IMG/VR virus record: IMGVR_UViG_3300044981_000021 | Coordinates: 1 to 64,000 of that record | DNA length: 64,000 nucleotides | Reading direction: 5' to 3' (one strand) | Origin: a virus | The notes under the pieces: generated by a model | Database searches by the model: none | Told to the model about the DNA's origin: nothing | Seen by the model: the letters and a program-made list of their open reading frames with translations, nothing else | Made by a program: the position numbers and the translations under genes | Shown: positions 22,856 through 31,583 of the stretch, in pieces | Numbering within the stretch: the stretch's first letter is position 1 | How the letters are laid out: each line of letters opens with the position of its first letter

Positions 22856-24151
22856 CTACCAAGAAACAATGAGTCCGTTTGAGGAACCGCCCGCTCCTAT
22901 CTGTGAATCTCCCGCTTCGTTGCCGCCCCCTCCGCCATCCCAGCCATATTCCGGTTCGCAATAAATAACCGCTTGCTTAGCTATGGCCTCCGTCATCGCG
23001 TTACCCATACTAACCGATAGACCTAGCAACCACGGGATGTTCGGCGTACCGCCTGTGTTGATTAATCCTTCGTTGCCCAACGTTTCTTCATCGTACCCAG
23101 TGAATCCCGTGTGCCACCAAATTACATCGGCGGTTGAGTTACCGAAGTCGGTAGTAATCGTCCCGGCTTGCAGCGGCGCAACTACTACTTGAATAATTGT
23201 TGGAGACGTGCTGCCCGCGTAAGTCGAATCTCCCGAATAAACCGCATAAACGGAATGACTACCAACCGCCAAGATGCTAGTTTGATAAGACGCCGTAGCC
23301 ATTCCCGCACCATTAGCAATCGCGGGTACCGTTGCTACATTTGATCCATCTACGTTGAATGTAACCGTCCCCGATGGTGATGGTGTTCCTGCGCCACTAA
23401 TTCCAACGCTAAAAACTACATTAATCCCGAATGCAGATGGATTTGGGTTGCTAGTTATCCCGGTCGTGGTTGGGATGAGAGTTGGTGTACTATCTTGAGC
23501 GAAGATGCCGCTAGCATCCATTGACGAAGAAGTGCTTCCCCTCGTAAATGTTGGCTGTTGCGTCCCAGAAGAAGATATGTACGCACTTCCGGATTGAAGA
23601 GTAAGCCCGCCGCCACCACCATAATTTGTCTGATCTAGCGTCCAACCATTCGTTATCGTAAACGCTGTGGTTGTAGCATCGGCGGCAGTACATCCTGAAA
23701 AATAAACGGTTGTTCCAGAAGATGGTCCAGCCATCGCCGCGAGGGTGGCGTTAGTAGCGGTCGTGGCAGTTTCAAACGCATGAGTGCTGTGTGAATTACC
23801 GCCGTTAATCCCGCCTTGGTTGACATATTGTAGATTGATACCGCTAGTTTCAAAGACGCCAACGTAATAGACTTTATTGGAGCCAATATGGGTGCTTGTG
23901 AAGGTAACACTAGAACAAGTCTGCGTAGTTTGGCATAACCAAAATCCACCATTGGAGTTCCCTGCCGTAGTTACGCCTATATTTGTAAACGATTCCCCTT
24001 GATCCGTAACCAATGTCCATTGGCGAGGAAAATCAGCAGTTATATAAAGTACAAGCCAATTACCCGAAGTAGAAGACGTGGATAACGACACTACCGGATT
24101 TACCGTACCCGCCGAACTGTGCAGGTATGTTGTATTAACTATTGTTGCCAT
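22856..24151 (-). CDS. tail-associated protein with Ig-like domain
   Basis: 431 aa, Ser/Thr/Gly-rich. Residues ~240-320 form a bacterial Ig-like domain (PSGTVTFNVDGSNVATV, VGSHSVYAVYSGDSTYAGS), a type common in Acidobacteriota surface proteins. The N-terminus has beta-rich repeats. Probably part of the tail adhesin set that contacts the host surface. Confidence 0.72.
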   Translation of the reverse strand: MATIVNTTYLHSSAGTVNPVVSLSTSSTSGNWLVLYITADFPRQWTLVTDQGESFTNIGVTTAGNSNGGFWLCQTTQTCSSVTFTSTHIGSNKVYYVGVFETSGINLQYVNQGGINGGNSHSTHAFETATTATNATLAAMAGPSSGTTVYFSGCTAADATTTAFTITNGWTLDQTNYGGGGGLTLQSGSAYISSSGTQQPTFTRGSTSSSMDASGIFAQDSTPTLIPTTTGITSNPNPSAFGINVVFSVGISGAGTPSPSGTVTFNVDGSNVATVPAIANGAGMATASYQTSILAVGSHSVYAVYSGDSTYAGSTSPTIIQVVVAPLQAGTITTDFGNSTADVIWWHTGFTGYDEETLGNEGLINTGGTPNIPWLLGLSVSMGNAMTEAIAKQAVIYCEPEYGWDGGGGGNEAGDSQIGAGGSSNGLIVSW

Positions 24152-24163
24152 TTTTGATTATTT

Positions 24164-24275
24164 TTTAGGCTGCGTCATTTTATTGAGTAAGGTTTCTCGC
24201 AGGACTAATAGCCTTAAACGCTATTAGTGACCGCCTAGTTTGCTCCTATTTTGGCGGCAACCCTCGCAGCCTAAA
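24164..24275 (-). ncRNA. multibranched RNA element between tail genes
   Basis: An 11-bp outer stem (24164-24174 with 24265-24275) encloses a perfect 9-bp hairpin (24204-24212 with 24220-24228) and a CCGCC/GGCGG hairpin (24231-24235 with 24253-24257). It lies exactly between the stop of 24279-24584 and the start of 22856-24151. It could be an mRNA processing or regulatory structure, or an unusual terminator. No known family recognised. Confidence 0.6.
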
Positions 24276-24278
24276 CCC

Positions 24279-24584
24279 TTATCCTGAATATCCGCTAGTA
24301 GCGCTTACTGGTCCTGCATCGGCGGTTGGATCGACGGAACCCGGGGCTGGATTGGAAACACTGCCGAATCCACGATTGGCTGAACGACCTACGGTATTGC
24401 CGCTACCCATAGCAGAAAATGTAGGAGCGTGGATTACAGACGAAGAATGAGACGGTCCGCGCATTGGTAGGCGTCCTGCAATCGGTCCTGGATTTGAGGA
24501 CCAGTTGTGGGGCGAATCCAGTGGTTCCAAACCTTTGGGATTGTCATTAGCTAAATCCGTCATTTGGCGATATGGTTCGCACAT
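24279..24584 (-). CDS. hypothetical virion protein, ~101 aa
   Basis: Begins MCEPYRQMTDLANDNPKG (24584). Ser/Gly/Pro-rich and largely unstructured. The ATG lies 2 bases after the previous stop. Probably a minor structural protein by context. Confidence 0.6.
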   Translation of the reverse strand: MCEPYRQMTDLANDNPKGLEPLDSPHNWSSNPGPIAGRLPMRGPSHSSSVIHAPTFSAMGSGNTVGRSANRGFGSVSNPAPGSVDPTADAGPVSATSGYSG

Positions 24585-24585
24585 A

Positions 24586-24840
24586 TTATTTGCCTCCGAC
24601 AATCTTAACCGCGTGCTGTTCGGGGCCACGGTTACCATACTGAAATTCATTGGCATTGCTATCAGTATTCTGGTTAACAACTCCGAATTTCTGGTCTTCC
24701 TCTGCGGCTTCGTGAACAATGTCATTAAAACGTGCATCTGCTCCCATCGCCCAATTTCCTGCTCTAGCCACATAATCTGAATATTCTGCTGCGGCGTTGC
24801 CCTGTCCCCCCTTGGCTGCGCGTTGTTCTTTTATGTCCAT
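24586..24840 (-). CDS. hypothetical protein, 84 aa
   Basis: MDIKEQRAAKGGQGNAAAEY, ending QYGNRGPEQHAVKIVGGK. No recognised motif. Co-transcribed with 24279-24584 and 24843-25151. Confidence 0.6.
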   Translation of the reverse strand: MDIKEQRAAKGGQGNAAAEYSDYVARAGNWAMGADARFNDIVHEAAEEDQKFGVVNQNTDSNANEFQYGNRGPEQHAVKIVGGK

Positions 24841-24842
24841 CG

Positions 24843-25151
24843 TTATTCTCCTAGTGAAGCTAATCTCTTCGCCAGTTCCGGCGTTATTTCCGATTCTTTC
24901 GGTGCGGCCTCTGCTTCCTTGGCCGCTTTCTGCTTGCTTCTGCGCTCCTTGACTGATGCGGCCCTTTGTTCCTTGCGGGCTTTATCTATGTCTAGGATGT
25001 ATTTTACGCTCATCTCTAGAATACGTGGGGTAGACTGAAGTTTTCCCGAAACTACATCTCTAGCATATTGCTCGGCAAATGTAACTGCTCCGCCACGTTG
25101 CTGATTGACTGCGCGGGCGTTATGTATTCCAACTACTTTAGTTTCACTCAT
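24843..25151 (-). CDS. hypothetical protein with basic helical region
   Basis: 102 aa with a charged helix (IDKARKEQRAASVKERRSKQ) likely to form a coiled coil. Position in the tail region suggests a minor virion or assembly protein. Confidence 0.6.
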   Translation of the reverse strand: MSETKVVGIHNARAVNQQRGGAVTFAEQYARDVVSGKLQSTPRILEMSVKYILDIDKARKEQRAASVKERRSKQKAAKEAEAAPKESEITPELAKRLASLGE

Positions 25152-25417
25152 TTCCGTTCAACGATACCATCCTTGCAGAAATAATTGTTTGGGCCAGAAA
25201 AGAAACGGCTCGGGTGATCGTAGGAAAACAACTTGCGAGTGGCTGGGATGTTGGGATTGTGTCGAATACTTCCCGACTCGAATTCTTTCTGTCCTTGCTC
25301 GCACCCCGTATCGCCACACGATGCTACCGAATCCCCGAAACGATTGTCTGAGCAATTCATTGGCTTGCCGCATTGTCCGCAGTGGAGTTGACCGTTTATA
25401 TAGGTTGGATTCTTCAC
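25148..25417 (-). CDS. zinc-ribbon protein
   Basis: 89 aa with CGQCGKPMNC ... SCGDTGCEQG, two Cys pairs. ATGA overlap with the next gene downstream. Function not recognised. Confidence 0.65.
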   Translation of the reverse strand: MKNPTYINGQLHCGQCGKPMNCSDNRFGDSVASCGDTGCEQGQKEFESGSIRHNPNIPATRKLFSYDHPSRFFSGPNNYFCKDGIVERK

Positions 25418-25779
25418 TTAATAACACAACCAGTAGATTGACAATTAACAGTAGTAGGCGGAGAGCTAAGCTGAGCGTAGCTATAATCTCCCGATGTGGC
25501 AACTACCGCTCCCGTTCTTCCGAATACCGACGTAACCGCCCCTGCTGCTACTAGTGGGGCATATGCGCCGCCATTATAGGAAACGTACATTTGATAAGTA
25601 GTCCCCGATCCGACTGGACAAAGCATGGCTAGTCCGGTTTGTCCTGCGGGACAATTTGCCACGGTGGGAGCAATGGGACCGGAGCCAAGCGCCCCATAGG
25701 ACTGTGCATGTAATAAACTCACAATTCCAGCCGCAAGAAGAATGCAAATACCAACAAAATACATTCCATGGTTTTTCAT
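25414..25779 (-). CDS. exported tail-fibre-like protein
   Basis: Starts MKNHGMYFVGICILLAAGIV with a signal peptide. VTSVFGRTGAVVATSGDY is a repeat typical of phage tail fibres. The ~120-aa length suggests a fibre-tip or truncated fibre module. The signal peptide is unexpected for an intracellular-assembled virion part. Confidence 0.68.
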   Translation of the reverse strand: MKNHGMYFVGICILLAAGIVSLLHAQSYGALGSGPIAPTVANCPAGQTGLAMLCPVGSGTTYQMYVSYNGGAYAPLVAAGAVTSVFGRTGAVVATSGDYSYAQLSSPPTTVNCQSTGCVIK

Positions 25780-25792
25780 TTTTATCTCCTTT

Positions 25793-27937
25793 TTAATGAA
25801 TTGCAATATTTACCCCGACCCCTATGTTAGCTCCAAATCCTGCCCCTAGCGGCGTAAAACTATACACATACGATACTTCAGAACTATCGGTGAGTCCGCT
25901 AGCTCCCGCCACAATATTTAGGGTTTCCCCCGGATAGGCGACGGAAATTGTAGTTGTGTATTGGGTTCCCGTGGTACATCCCGTACCAAGCCCATTTGTG
26001 ACGGGAACTGTTGATCCCGTGGCATAACACATGACCGTAGTGCCTGAGTTCGGATTGGTACACGTCACCGTTTGCGTCTGTGAATACAGCCCGGTTCCCG
26101 GGGAACAAGACGGAGCCGTAGCTGGAATACCACCCGTGTCTAGCGGGTGCGGATAAGTGTAGGGTGTGTACCAGGAAGTCCATGTGTTCGTCGCCGTGCA
26201 GACGTAGAGCGTACTGTTTGCCGTGTCCCACCATCCGACGCCGGGAGCACCGCTGTTGTAGAGCGTCGGCGTCGCGCTGTTTGGGGTACAAGAATCAAAT
26301 CCGCTGGTGGGAGAACTCACGGGAGCGCGGCTCGTCTGATTGATTCCGACCGTGATATTGCAGCCCGAAGAGGCGGTGCAGTTCGATCCGGTTTCGCAGC
26401 CTGTGCCGTATTGCTGATAGAAATCCCGGTTGTCTACTTCCGTATTGGTGCTATCAACACCTACACAGGCACCGCCGCTGTAGCTATTTGTATTATTCCA
26501 AATGTAACTAGGGTCTATCGCCTCACGCGGCCATGTCACCGTTCCGGTCGCGCTATCTTTCCGGTTGCCTCCGCCAAATGTTCCAGTAATTAGATCGCCT
26601 TGACCTTTCCCTGGTTGGTCGTAGCAGGCCCAGCCGGTCGAGTTCGTGTTCTGATCCCATAGGCTTGGTGTATACCATGCCACGCCGGAATTCGAGCCAG
26701 TGAGTCCAGTAAGCGTACAACTTGTGGCGCTGGAGCAAGAGGCGATTGGATAAGAGGTTCCGTTGAATACCATATTCGGAGAGGATACGCTCGGCCAACC
26801 TGTATAGAATTGCACTCCGCCTTCTCCAGAAACCCACGTCACCGCCGTACCGCTGTTGTTCGCGGTGCCACTCGCACCTTGACCGCACAGCCCGAGAGGT
26901 TCACTGACTGCGAGGTTCTGGATGTTTGTCCGATCAATCTGCGGGGTAAAGATCGTCTTCCAAGAACCTACATTTCCCCAAACTAGGCCGCTGCCTGACC
27001 GGACGCCTTGCAGCACTCCGGGGCTATTTGAACCTGTTGGCGTGCTCGTATTGTTATAAGTCTCAGTTGTTCGGCATCCTCGATTGTCTGAAGCCCCCTC
27101 ATGTGCCTGAATACCGTTGCTGGGACTTTGGAAGGTGTTATAGCGGAAGACTTCGCGTGCTCCGTCGTTGCAATCGTTGACGTATACGCCAAAAGAGATT
27201 TGATCGGGAGGAAAACTGTTGTTCTCCACGAAAAACGCCTGACTCGATCCCCAGTTAGATGCAGCGGCCCACGACCCGTTGCCTTGTCCGTTGGTGGCAT
27301 TGCTCCAGGTTCCACCGTTCGACATATTCAACCAGTTTGCATCAGCCAGAAACAAGTCAACGAGGTTATGATCCGCGACTCCAAACGGCCCCCAGCCGTA
27401 GACCTGTATCCAGTGTCCTGCATATCCATAGAAGTGATTGTGGTCGATGCGGAGCAGGCACGTTCCATCGTTACACTCAAAGAGAAACTGCCCGTCTGTG
27501 CCCTTGTTGGTGTTGCTGTTCGGGAAGATATACTCGATACCGGTCCAGCGGAAAGTTTTGTTAGACGCGATTGTTGCTATGAACATTCTGTTGCCACCGG
27601 ACGTTCCATCCGTAATGATCGTCAGGTCTGTACCTTGCGTCGTGGTGCAGGCCGAACCCGGCGCGAAGGTGCAACTGCTTGATGGGATCACGGCTCCCGC
27701 GCCCTGAAAGGTCAACGTTTTATTGGGCGAAAAAGTCCACTGACTTGACCATGTAGCTGATCCAGCCGGGATTGAAATAATATCCCCATCAAGCGGACTC
27801 ACCTGTTCCAAGGTGTAACACGCCTGCACGTCAGTTTCGGCCACAGATGCAGCCGTGTACGTTTGGCCCGCTTGAGTACAGGCGGCCCATGCCGAAACTG
27901 GGAGGGCAAACAGTAACAGAACGAGAAAATGTTTCAT
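25793..27937 (-). CDS. exported beta-helix protein with chitobiase-like C-terminal domain
   Basis: About 714 aa with a signal peptide (MKHFLVLLLFALPVSAWA). The middle (residues ~90-500) has repeated Asn/Gly/aromatic turns typical of a right-handed beta-helix, such as pectate-lyase-like fibres. The C-terminal ~100 aa contain PGTGLYSQTQTVTCTNPN and SVAYPGETLNIVAGASGL, a chitobiase-type Ig-like domain. It may bind or degrade surface polysaccharide. Catalytic residues are not identifiable. Confidence 0.72.
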   Translation of the reverse strand: MKHFLVLLLFALPVSAWAACTQAGQTYTAASVAETDVQACYTLEQVSPLDGDIISIPAGSATWSSQWTFSPNKTLTFQGAGAVIPSSSCTFAPGSACTTTQGTDLTIITDGTSGGNRMFIATIASNKTFRWTGIEYIFPNSNTNKGTDGQFLFECNDGTCLLRIDHNHFYGYAGHWIQVYGWGPFGVADHNLVDLFLADANWLNMSNGGTWSNATNGQGNGSWAAASNWGSSQAFFVENNSFPPDQISFGVYVNDCNDGAREVFRYNTFQSPSNGIQAHEGASDNRGCRTTETYNNTSTPTGSNSPGVLQGVRSGSGLVWGNVGSWKTIFTPQIDRTNIQNLAVSEPLGLCGQGASGTANNSGTAVTWVSGEGGVQFYTGWPSVSSPNMVFNGTSYPIASCSSATSCTLTGLTGSNSGVAWYTPSLWDQNTNSTGWACYDQPGKGQGDLITGTFGGGNRKDSATGTVTWPREAIDPSYIWNNTNSYSGGACVGVDSTNTEVDNRDFYQQYGTGCETGSNCTASSGCNITVGINQTSRAPVSSPTSGFDSCTPNSATPTLYNSGAPGVGWWDTANSTLYVCTATNTWTSWYTPYTYPHPLDTGGIPATAPSCSPGTGLYSQTQTVTCTNPNSGTTVMCYATGSTVPVTNGLGTGCTTGTQYTTTISVAYPGETLNIVAGASGLTDSSEVSYVYSFTPLGAGFGANIGVGVNIAIH

Positions 27938-28728
27938 TTCAGTACCATCGCCATAGAGTTCCATGTACCTGTACCATTGCTGATCGTCATATTCATAGCT
28001 GTAGAACTTCCTGAAGCACTAAGAATCATCTCGGTGCCTTGGGCGCATGGACAGCTACCAGCGGAATTGCTGGAGATTGGTCCCATCGTGGTATTCGACC
28101 AAGGAGAGTTGGCTGACCCCCCACTGTTTAACCCCGCCGAGGCGTAAACTGCGGCAAACTCCAATTCTCCCGCTACCGATGCCGTAATGCTCGGAGTGTT
28201 GACCGTAGTCCCGCTAGAGCCATTGCCAGCCACGTCCGTATCGAACGTCCACGTGCCGCTGGAACGGTGAAATTCTTCGCAGCCAATTGCACTGGCGAAG
28301 GTAATTGTTCCGCTCGCTGTCATTGTGATTGTTTTAGTCGCGTTGGATGGGGCATTCAAAAGGTAGAACAAGAAAACAGGGACCGAGCTTGACTGCACGT
28401 TAGAAGGGGAATGCGCCGACTGCGTATAGGCATTGCTATTGCTATCTAAAACACTTGTGACCGTCAGCGAAGATGGATAGAGGTAGACTAGACAAATGAC
28501 TGCATTCCCGGTTGCTGGATTTGAAGTTAGAGTGACGGTAGCCGTGGTGCCGCTGCTTACGATGGTTCCCAACGCACCCTGAATATCGGTGAAGGTTGGT
28601 TCGCTCGAACTAGTACTTCCTATTGCCGCCTTGCCACCAATTACTGCCTTCCCGCCAATTACCGCTTGTCCTTCGAGCGCAAGCACGGCGGCGAGGATCA
28701 GTCCGAGATGTAGCCAGATGAGTTTCAT
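27934..28728 (-). CDS. exported Ser/Thr-rich adhesin-like protein
   Basis: 264 aa with a signal peptide (MKLIWLHLGLILAAVLALEG), then three direct repeats (AVIGGK, AVIGGK, AAIGS). The rest is beta-rich and Ser/Thr-rich. ATGA overlap with the beta-helix gene. Likely displayed or secreted. Function by context: host-surface interaction. Confidence 0.62.
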   Translation of the reverse strand: MKLIWLHLGLILAAVLALEGQAVIGGKAVIGGKAAIGSTSSSEPTFTDIQGALGTIVSSGTTATVTLTSNPATGNAVICLVYLYPSSLTVTSVLDSNSNAYTQSAHSPSNVQSSSVPVFLFYLLNAPSNATKTITMTASGTITFASAIGCEEFHRSSGTWTFDTDVAGNGSSGTTVNTPSITASVAGELEFAAVYASAGLNSGGSANSPWSNTTMGPISSNSAGSCPCAQGTEMILSASGSSTAMNMTISNGTGTWNSMAMVLK

Positions 28729-29277
28729 TTAATAATTTCTTCTCGTTGGACCGTTGCTGCGTTCAATAACCACCATGCTATCGTAACAATGGAATGATCG
28801 GGTAGTGTCCCATTTAAGCAATGGCATCAGTCGATCCATAAATTTACAGTGATCCTTATAATCGTGTAAATCTTCAATCATGTAGACGCCATTCTTTGGC
28901 AATTTTGGATAAAGAAAATTAAAGGTGCGCAAAATCGCATCTTGGTTATGTCCACCGTCATCCAAAACACAATCTGGCGGACCACATTCGTTGACTACTG
29001 TGCCTAGAAATATTTCATCTTCTTGGCGACCAATGCGAATTCTAATCTGGTGGCAATGTTCCGCTCGGTCTTGATTGCTATCTATACCGACAAGTTGAGA
29101 ATCAGGACCAAAATAATTTCTCCATCCACGAAGATCGTTTAGGCTGACCCCAATCTCATAGAAGGTTACTGGCTGATACACAAATTTTGAGAAGTGGCGT
29201 TCGTATACCGGGACATAGACACTATGCCCGTTATGCTTTTGGTCCGAATTGCCTTGCCAATCTTGCCATAGACTCAA
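28729..29277 (-). CDS. SAM-dependent methyltransferase, CmcI-like
   Basis: 182 aa. FYEIGVSLNDLRGWRNYFG is the SAM loop, VGIDSNQDRA the acidic strand and VLDDGGHNQD a later motif typical of the CmcI/TylF-like class of sugar or antibiotic O-methyltransferases. With the glycosyltransferase two genes upstream it suggests modified glycans. Confidence 0.8.
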   Translation of the reverse strand: MSLWQDWQGNSDQKHNGHSVYVPVYERHFSKFVYQPVTFYEIGVSLNDLRGWRNYFGPDSQLVGIDSNQDRAEHCHQIRIRIGRQEDEIFLGTVVNECGPPDCVLDDGGHNQDAILRTFNFLYPKLPKNGVYMIEDLHDYKDHCKFMDRLMPLLKWDTTRSFHCYDSMVVIERSNGPTRRNY

Positions 29278-29278
29278 G

Positions 29279-29749
29279 TTAGTTAGCCTTTTTTGTTAGC
29301 GTTAATTGCGCTGCGATAATGGCGTTTGTGTAATGCTTAGCCGCGAACATTCTTGTTTCTTCTGCTCGCTGTGCTATCCCGCCTTCGATTTCATATCCTC
29401 CCGTGTAATCGAAATTACACTTTATATTACGATCCATCTTTAACCGTTCACGAACTTCTTTGTTGAAGAACGAAAAACTGTCATCTGTCCACGGTGGCCA
29501 TTCATATAAATAGTCGGCTATACCTCCGGCACTAGACCAATACGGAATTCTAACTAAGGCCGTTCCGCCAACAGTTAAGATTCGATAGAGTTCTTCAAAA
29601 AATTTGGGGCGACTCTTCCCTGGGATAAACTCTAAGAGTTTGGTAATTACTACCGACTCCACGCTTTCGTCTGTCCATTTCCACGGATAGCGGCGAGTGT
29701 TGTCTACAGTTAATTCTAGTTTCTCGATTAGCTTTTTCTGTTTCTTCAA
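29279..29749 (-). CDS. methyltransferase-like protein lacking the SAM loop
   Basis: 156 aa that resemble the C-terminal half of methyltransferase type 11 proteins (FFEELYRILTVGGTALVRIPY). The N-terminal glycine-rich SAM loop is missing. It could be truncated, non-catalytic or completed by the neighbouring methyltransferase. Confidence 0.65.
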   Translation of the reverse strand: MKKQKKLIEKLELTVDNTRRYPWKWTDESVESVVITKLLEFIPGKSRPKFFEELYRILTVGGTALVRIPYWSSAGGIADYLYEWPPWTDDSFSFFNKEVRERLKMDRNIKCNFDYTGGYEIEGGIAQRAEETRMFAAKHYTNAIIAAQLTLTKKAN

Positions 29750-30484
29750 CTACCACACCATCCCAGTATTAACGTCTAAATGCCCACATTTTGCCCGCGT
29801 ATCACAGGCACACTTAAAGCCAAATTTTGCGGCGTTGGAAAAAAAGTATAGGTCTTGGGTTGCTGCCCCAGTTCTCTCTTGTAAGGTTTTAAAGTATGGC
29901 TTGTCCATGTCTTTCAATTTCTTTTTAAATGAAGAAATTTTCCAAAGATTACAACCCATACCCAGCCCATTGCATGGTTGAACTTGATTCATTAGCGGGG
30001 CTTGTGGAATGAAATTCATCGGCTTTTCGTTAACGTTTCCGTATATCATGGGCTGACTAAAGCAATCACTTGTAGAGTTGGATTTCGTCCAATAAAGTGC
30101 CCCAACACAATCAAAATCTTTTATGCTTTCGTATAACTTTAATAGTGTATCTGATTCTGGGACATTATCTTCCTCGCAAGTAAAAATATAGCCCCACTTG
30201 CTCAATTCGGGGTGATCTAGCACCATTTCAAAAGCTTTTTGGTAGGCAACCCCAACTTCTTCGTTTTCGATAAACATGGGACCAAAGAATTTTTGGTTCA
30301 TTGGCTTTTGAAGAGACAACCAAGAACTTACAACTCTTGGTTTTATGCTGCCGCGAGTAGGTGTTATCCAAACCGTAGATAGATCGCGATAGCTCTGTCC
30401 TCTGTGTAGGCGAGAGATGGAACTCTCTAGGTTTTGGTTATTCCACCCATAATCTATTTGTAGAGATTTCTTAAACTTTCTCAA
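29750..30484 (-). CDS. glycosyltransferase, GT-A-like
   Basis: 244 aa. The N-terminal TVWITPTRGSIKPRVVSSWL is followed by WGYIFTCEEDNVPESDTL, an acidic pair as in DxD sugar-binding sites, and an ending CDTRAKCGHLDVNTG. Likely transfers a sugar to a glycan or virion protein. Confidence 0.75.
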   Translation of the reverse strand: MRKFKKSLQIDYGWNNQNLESSISRLHRGQSYRDLSTVWITPTRGSIKPRVVSSWLSLQKPMNQKFFGPMFIENEEVGVAYQKAFEMVLDHPELSKWGYIFTCEEDNVPESDTLLKLYESIKDFDCVGALYWTKSNSTSDCFSQPMIYGNVNEKPMNFIPQAPLMNQVQPCNGLGMGCNLWKISSFKKKLKDMDKPYFKTLQERTGAATQDLYFFSNAAKFGFKCACDTRAKCGHLDVNTGMVW

Positions 30485-30486
30485 GC

Positions 30487-31572
30487 CTAAGCACCAACCA
30501 ACGCGAAATACGGCTGTGCCGCAGCTACAGAGCCGACCGTAGTCAAAGACGCCGTAGCGGTCAAAGTAATCGCCGCAGGTACAGCCCCGGTTGAATAAAT
30601 TCCGTTCATAAAAATTCCTGGGACGGATAATGTGCTTACCTGAGAGCCGAGATAGTTGAATGCTGGGACGGAATTTGTATTGGCGCTAATCGTACTATTG
30701 GCTGCCGCCCCGGTACCCATGGTTACCGCTACAGTGCTTGTATTCAGCGTTACGGCTGAAGATTTCATACTTACGCTAGACACAATATTAGAATTGGCGC
30801 TAGCTCCTATTAAACTGAAACTCTCAGATACGCTTGCTCCTGTAACGGATACGGATAGAGCAGAGTTGAAAGAAGATGCCAACGAAGACGATGCGCTGAT
30901 TGTAAACGCCGTAAAATCCCCGGCAGTAGAAAGAGCCAAAAATGCCGCCCCGTAAGAACTTACAGAAATGGTTCCCGTACCGACCGTCATCGCCGCACTC
31001 CCAGTTGCAAGACTAACGGCAGACGTAGCTTGTGTAGTTACAGTCTGCGCTGCTGCGGGAACGTTATTGTTCGCTCCGAATATAGAAATGCTTGCATTGG
31101 CCGAGCCAGAGAACGACATCAGGTTACCGAAAACGTAATCCCCGGGAGCTAGTTCACTAGAAGCAAACGTCATTGGGAAGATAACCCCACCTGCCTGAGT
31201 CCAGCCCGGAACAATGTTACTGAAGTTAGTAAGCGCCCCACTAGTTACGCTAGTTCCGACAAACGTTACGCCCTGCGATGTGCTGTAAAGGGAAGCTAGT
31301 TTGGTTGAGTTGGAGAATGTATAAACAACTAGCGTTCTAGCAAACGAACCATAGCTCCCCGTCGAGGATGCAGCCGTAGCCATGGCCATTGATAACGCCA
31401 TGTCGCATTCTGACAAGTTCATCGGCCCGGGAATATACATACGATTCAGAAACAAACTGCTTCCGAACGCCATCGCTACGCCTGACGTAGTAGAAGCCGA
31501 GACTAGGGGTATCCCAACCTGCTGTAGTGGGCTGTTCTGCGTAAACGATAATTGTGTTGGGGCGTATGCCAT
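30487..31572 (-). CDS. beta-rich tail protein
   Basis: 361 aa, very Ser/Thr/Ala-rich, without a signal peptide, with repeated ~50-residue strands. Sits next to the 2078-aa fibre in the tail operon, so probably a structural tail or fibre-support protein. Confidence 0.65.
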   Translation of the reverse strand: MAYAPTQLSFTQNSPLQQVGIPLVSASTTSGVAMAFGSSLFLNRMYIPGPMNLSECDMALSMAMATAASSTGSYGSFARTLVVYTFSNSTKLASLYSTSQGVTFVGTSVTSGALTNFSNIVPGWTQAGGVIFPMTFASSELAPGDYVFGNLMSFSGSANASISIFGANNNVPAAAQTVTTQATSAVSLATGSAAMTVGTGTISVSSYGAAFLALSTAGDFTAFTISASSSLASSFNSALSVSVTGASVSESFSLIGASANSNIVSSVSMKSSAVTLNTSTVAVTMGTGAAANSTISANTNSVPAFNYLGSQVSTLSVPGIFMNGIYSTGAVPAAITLTATASLTTVGSVAAAQPYFALVGA

Positions 31573-31583
31573 TAATTATTCCT

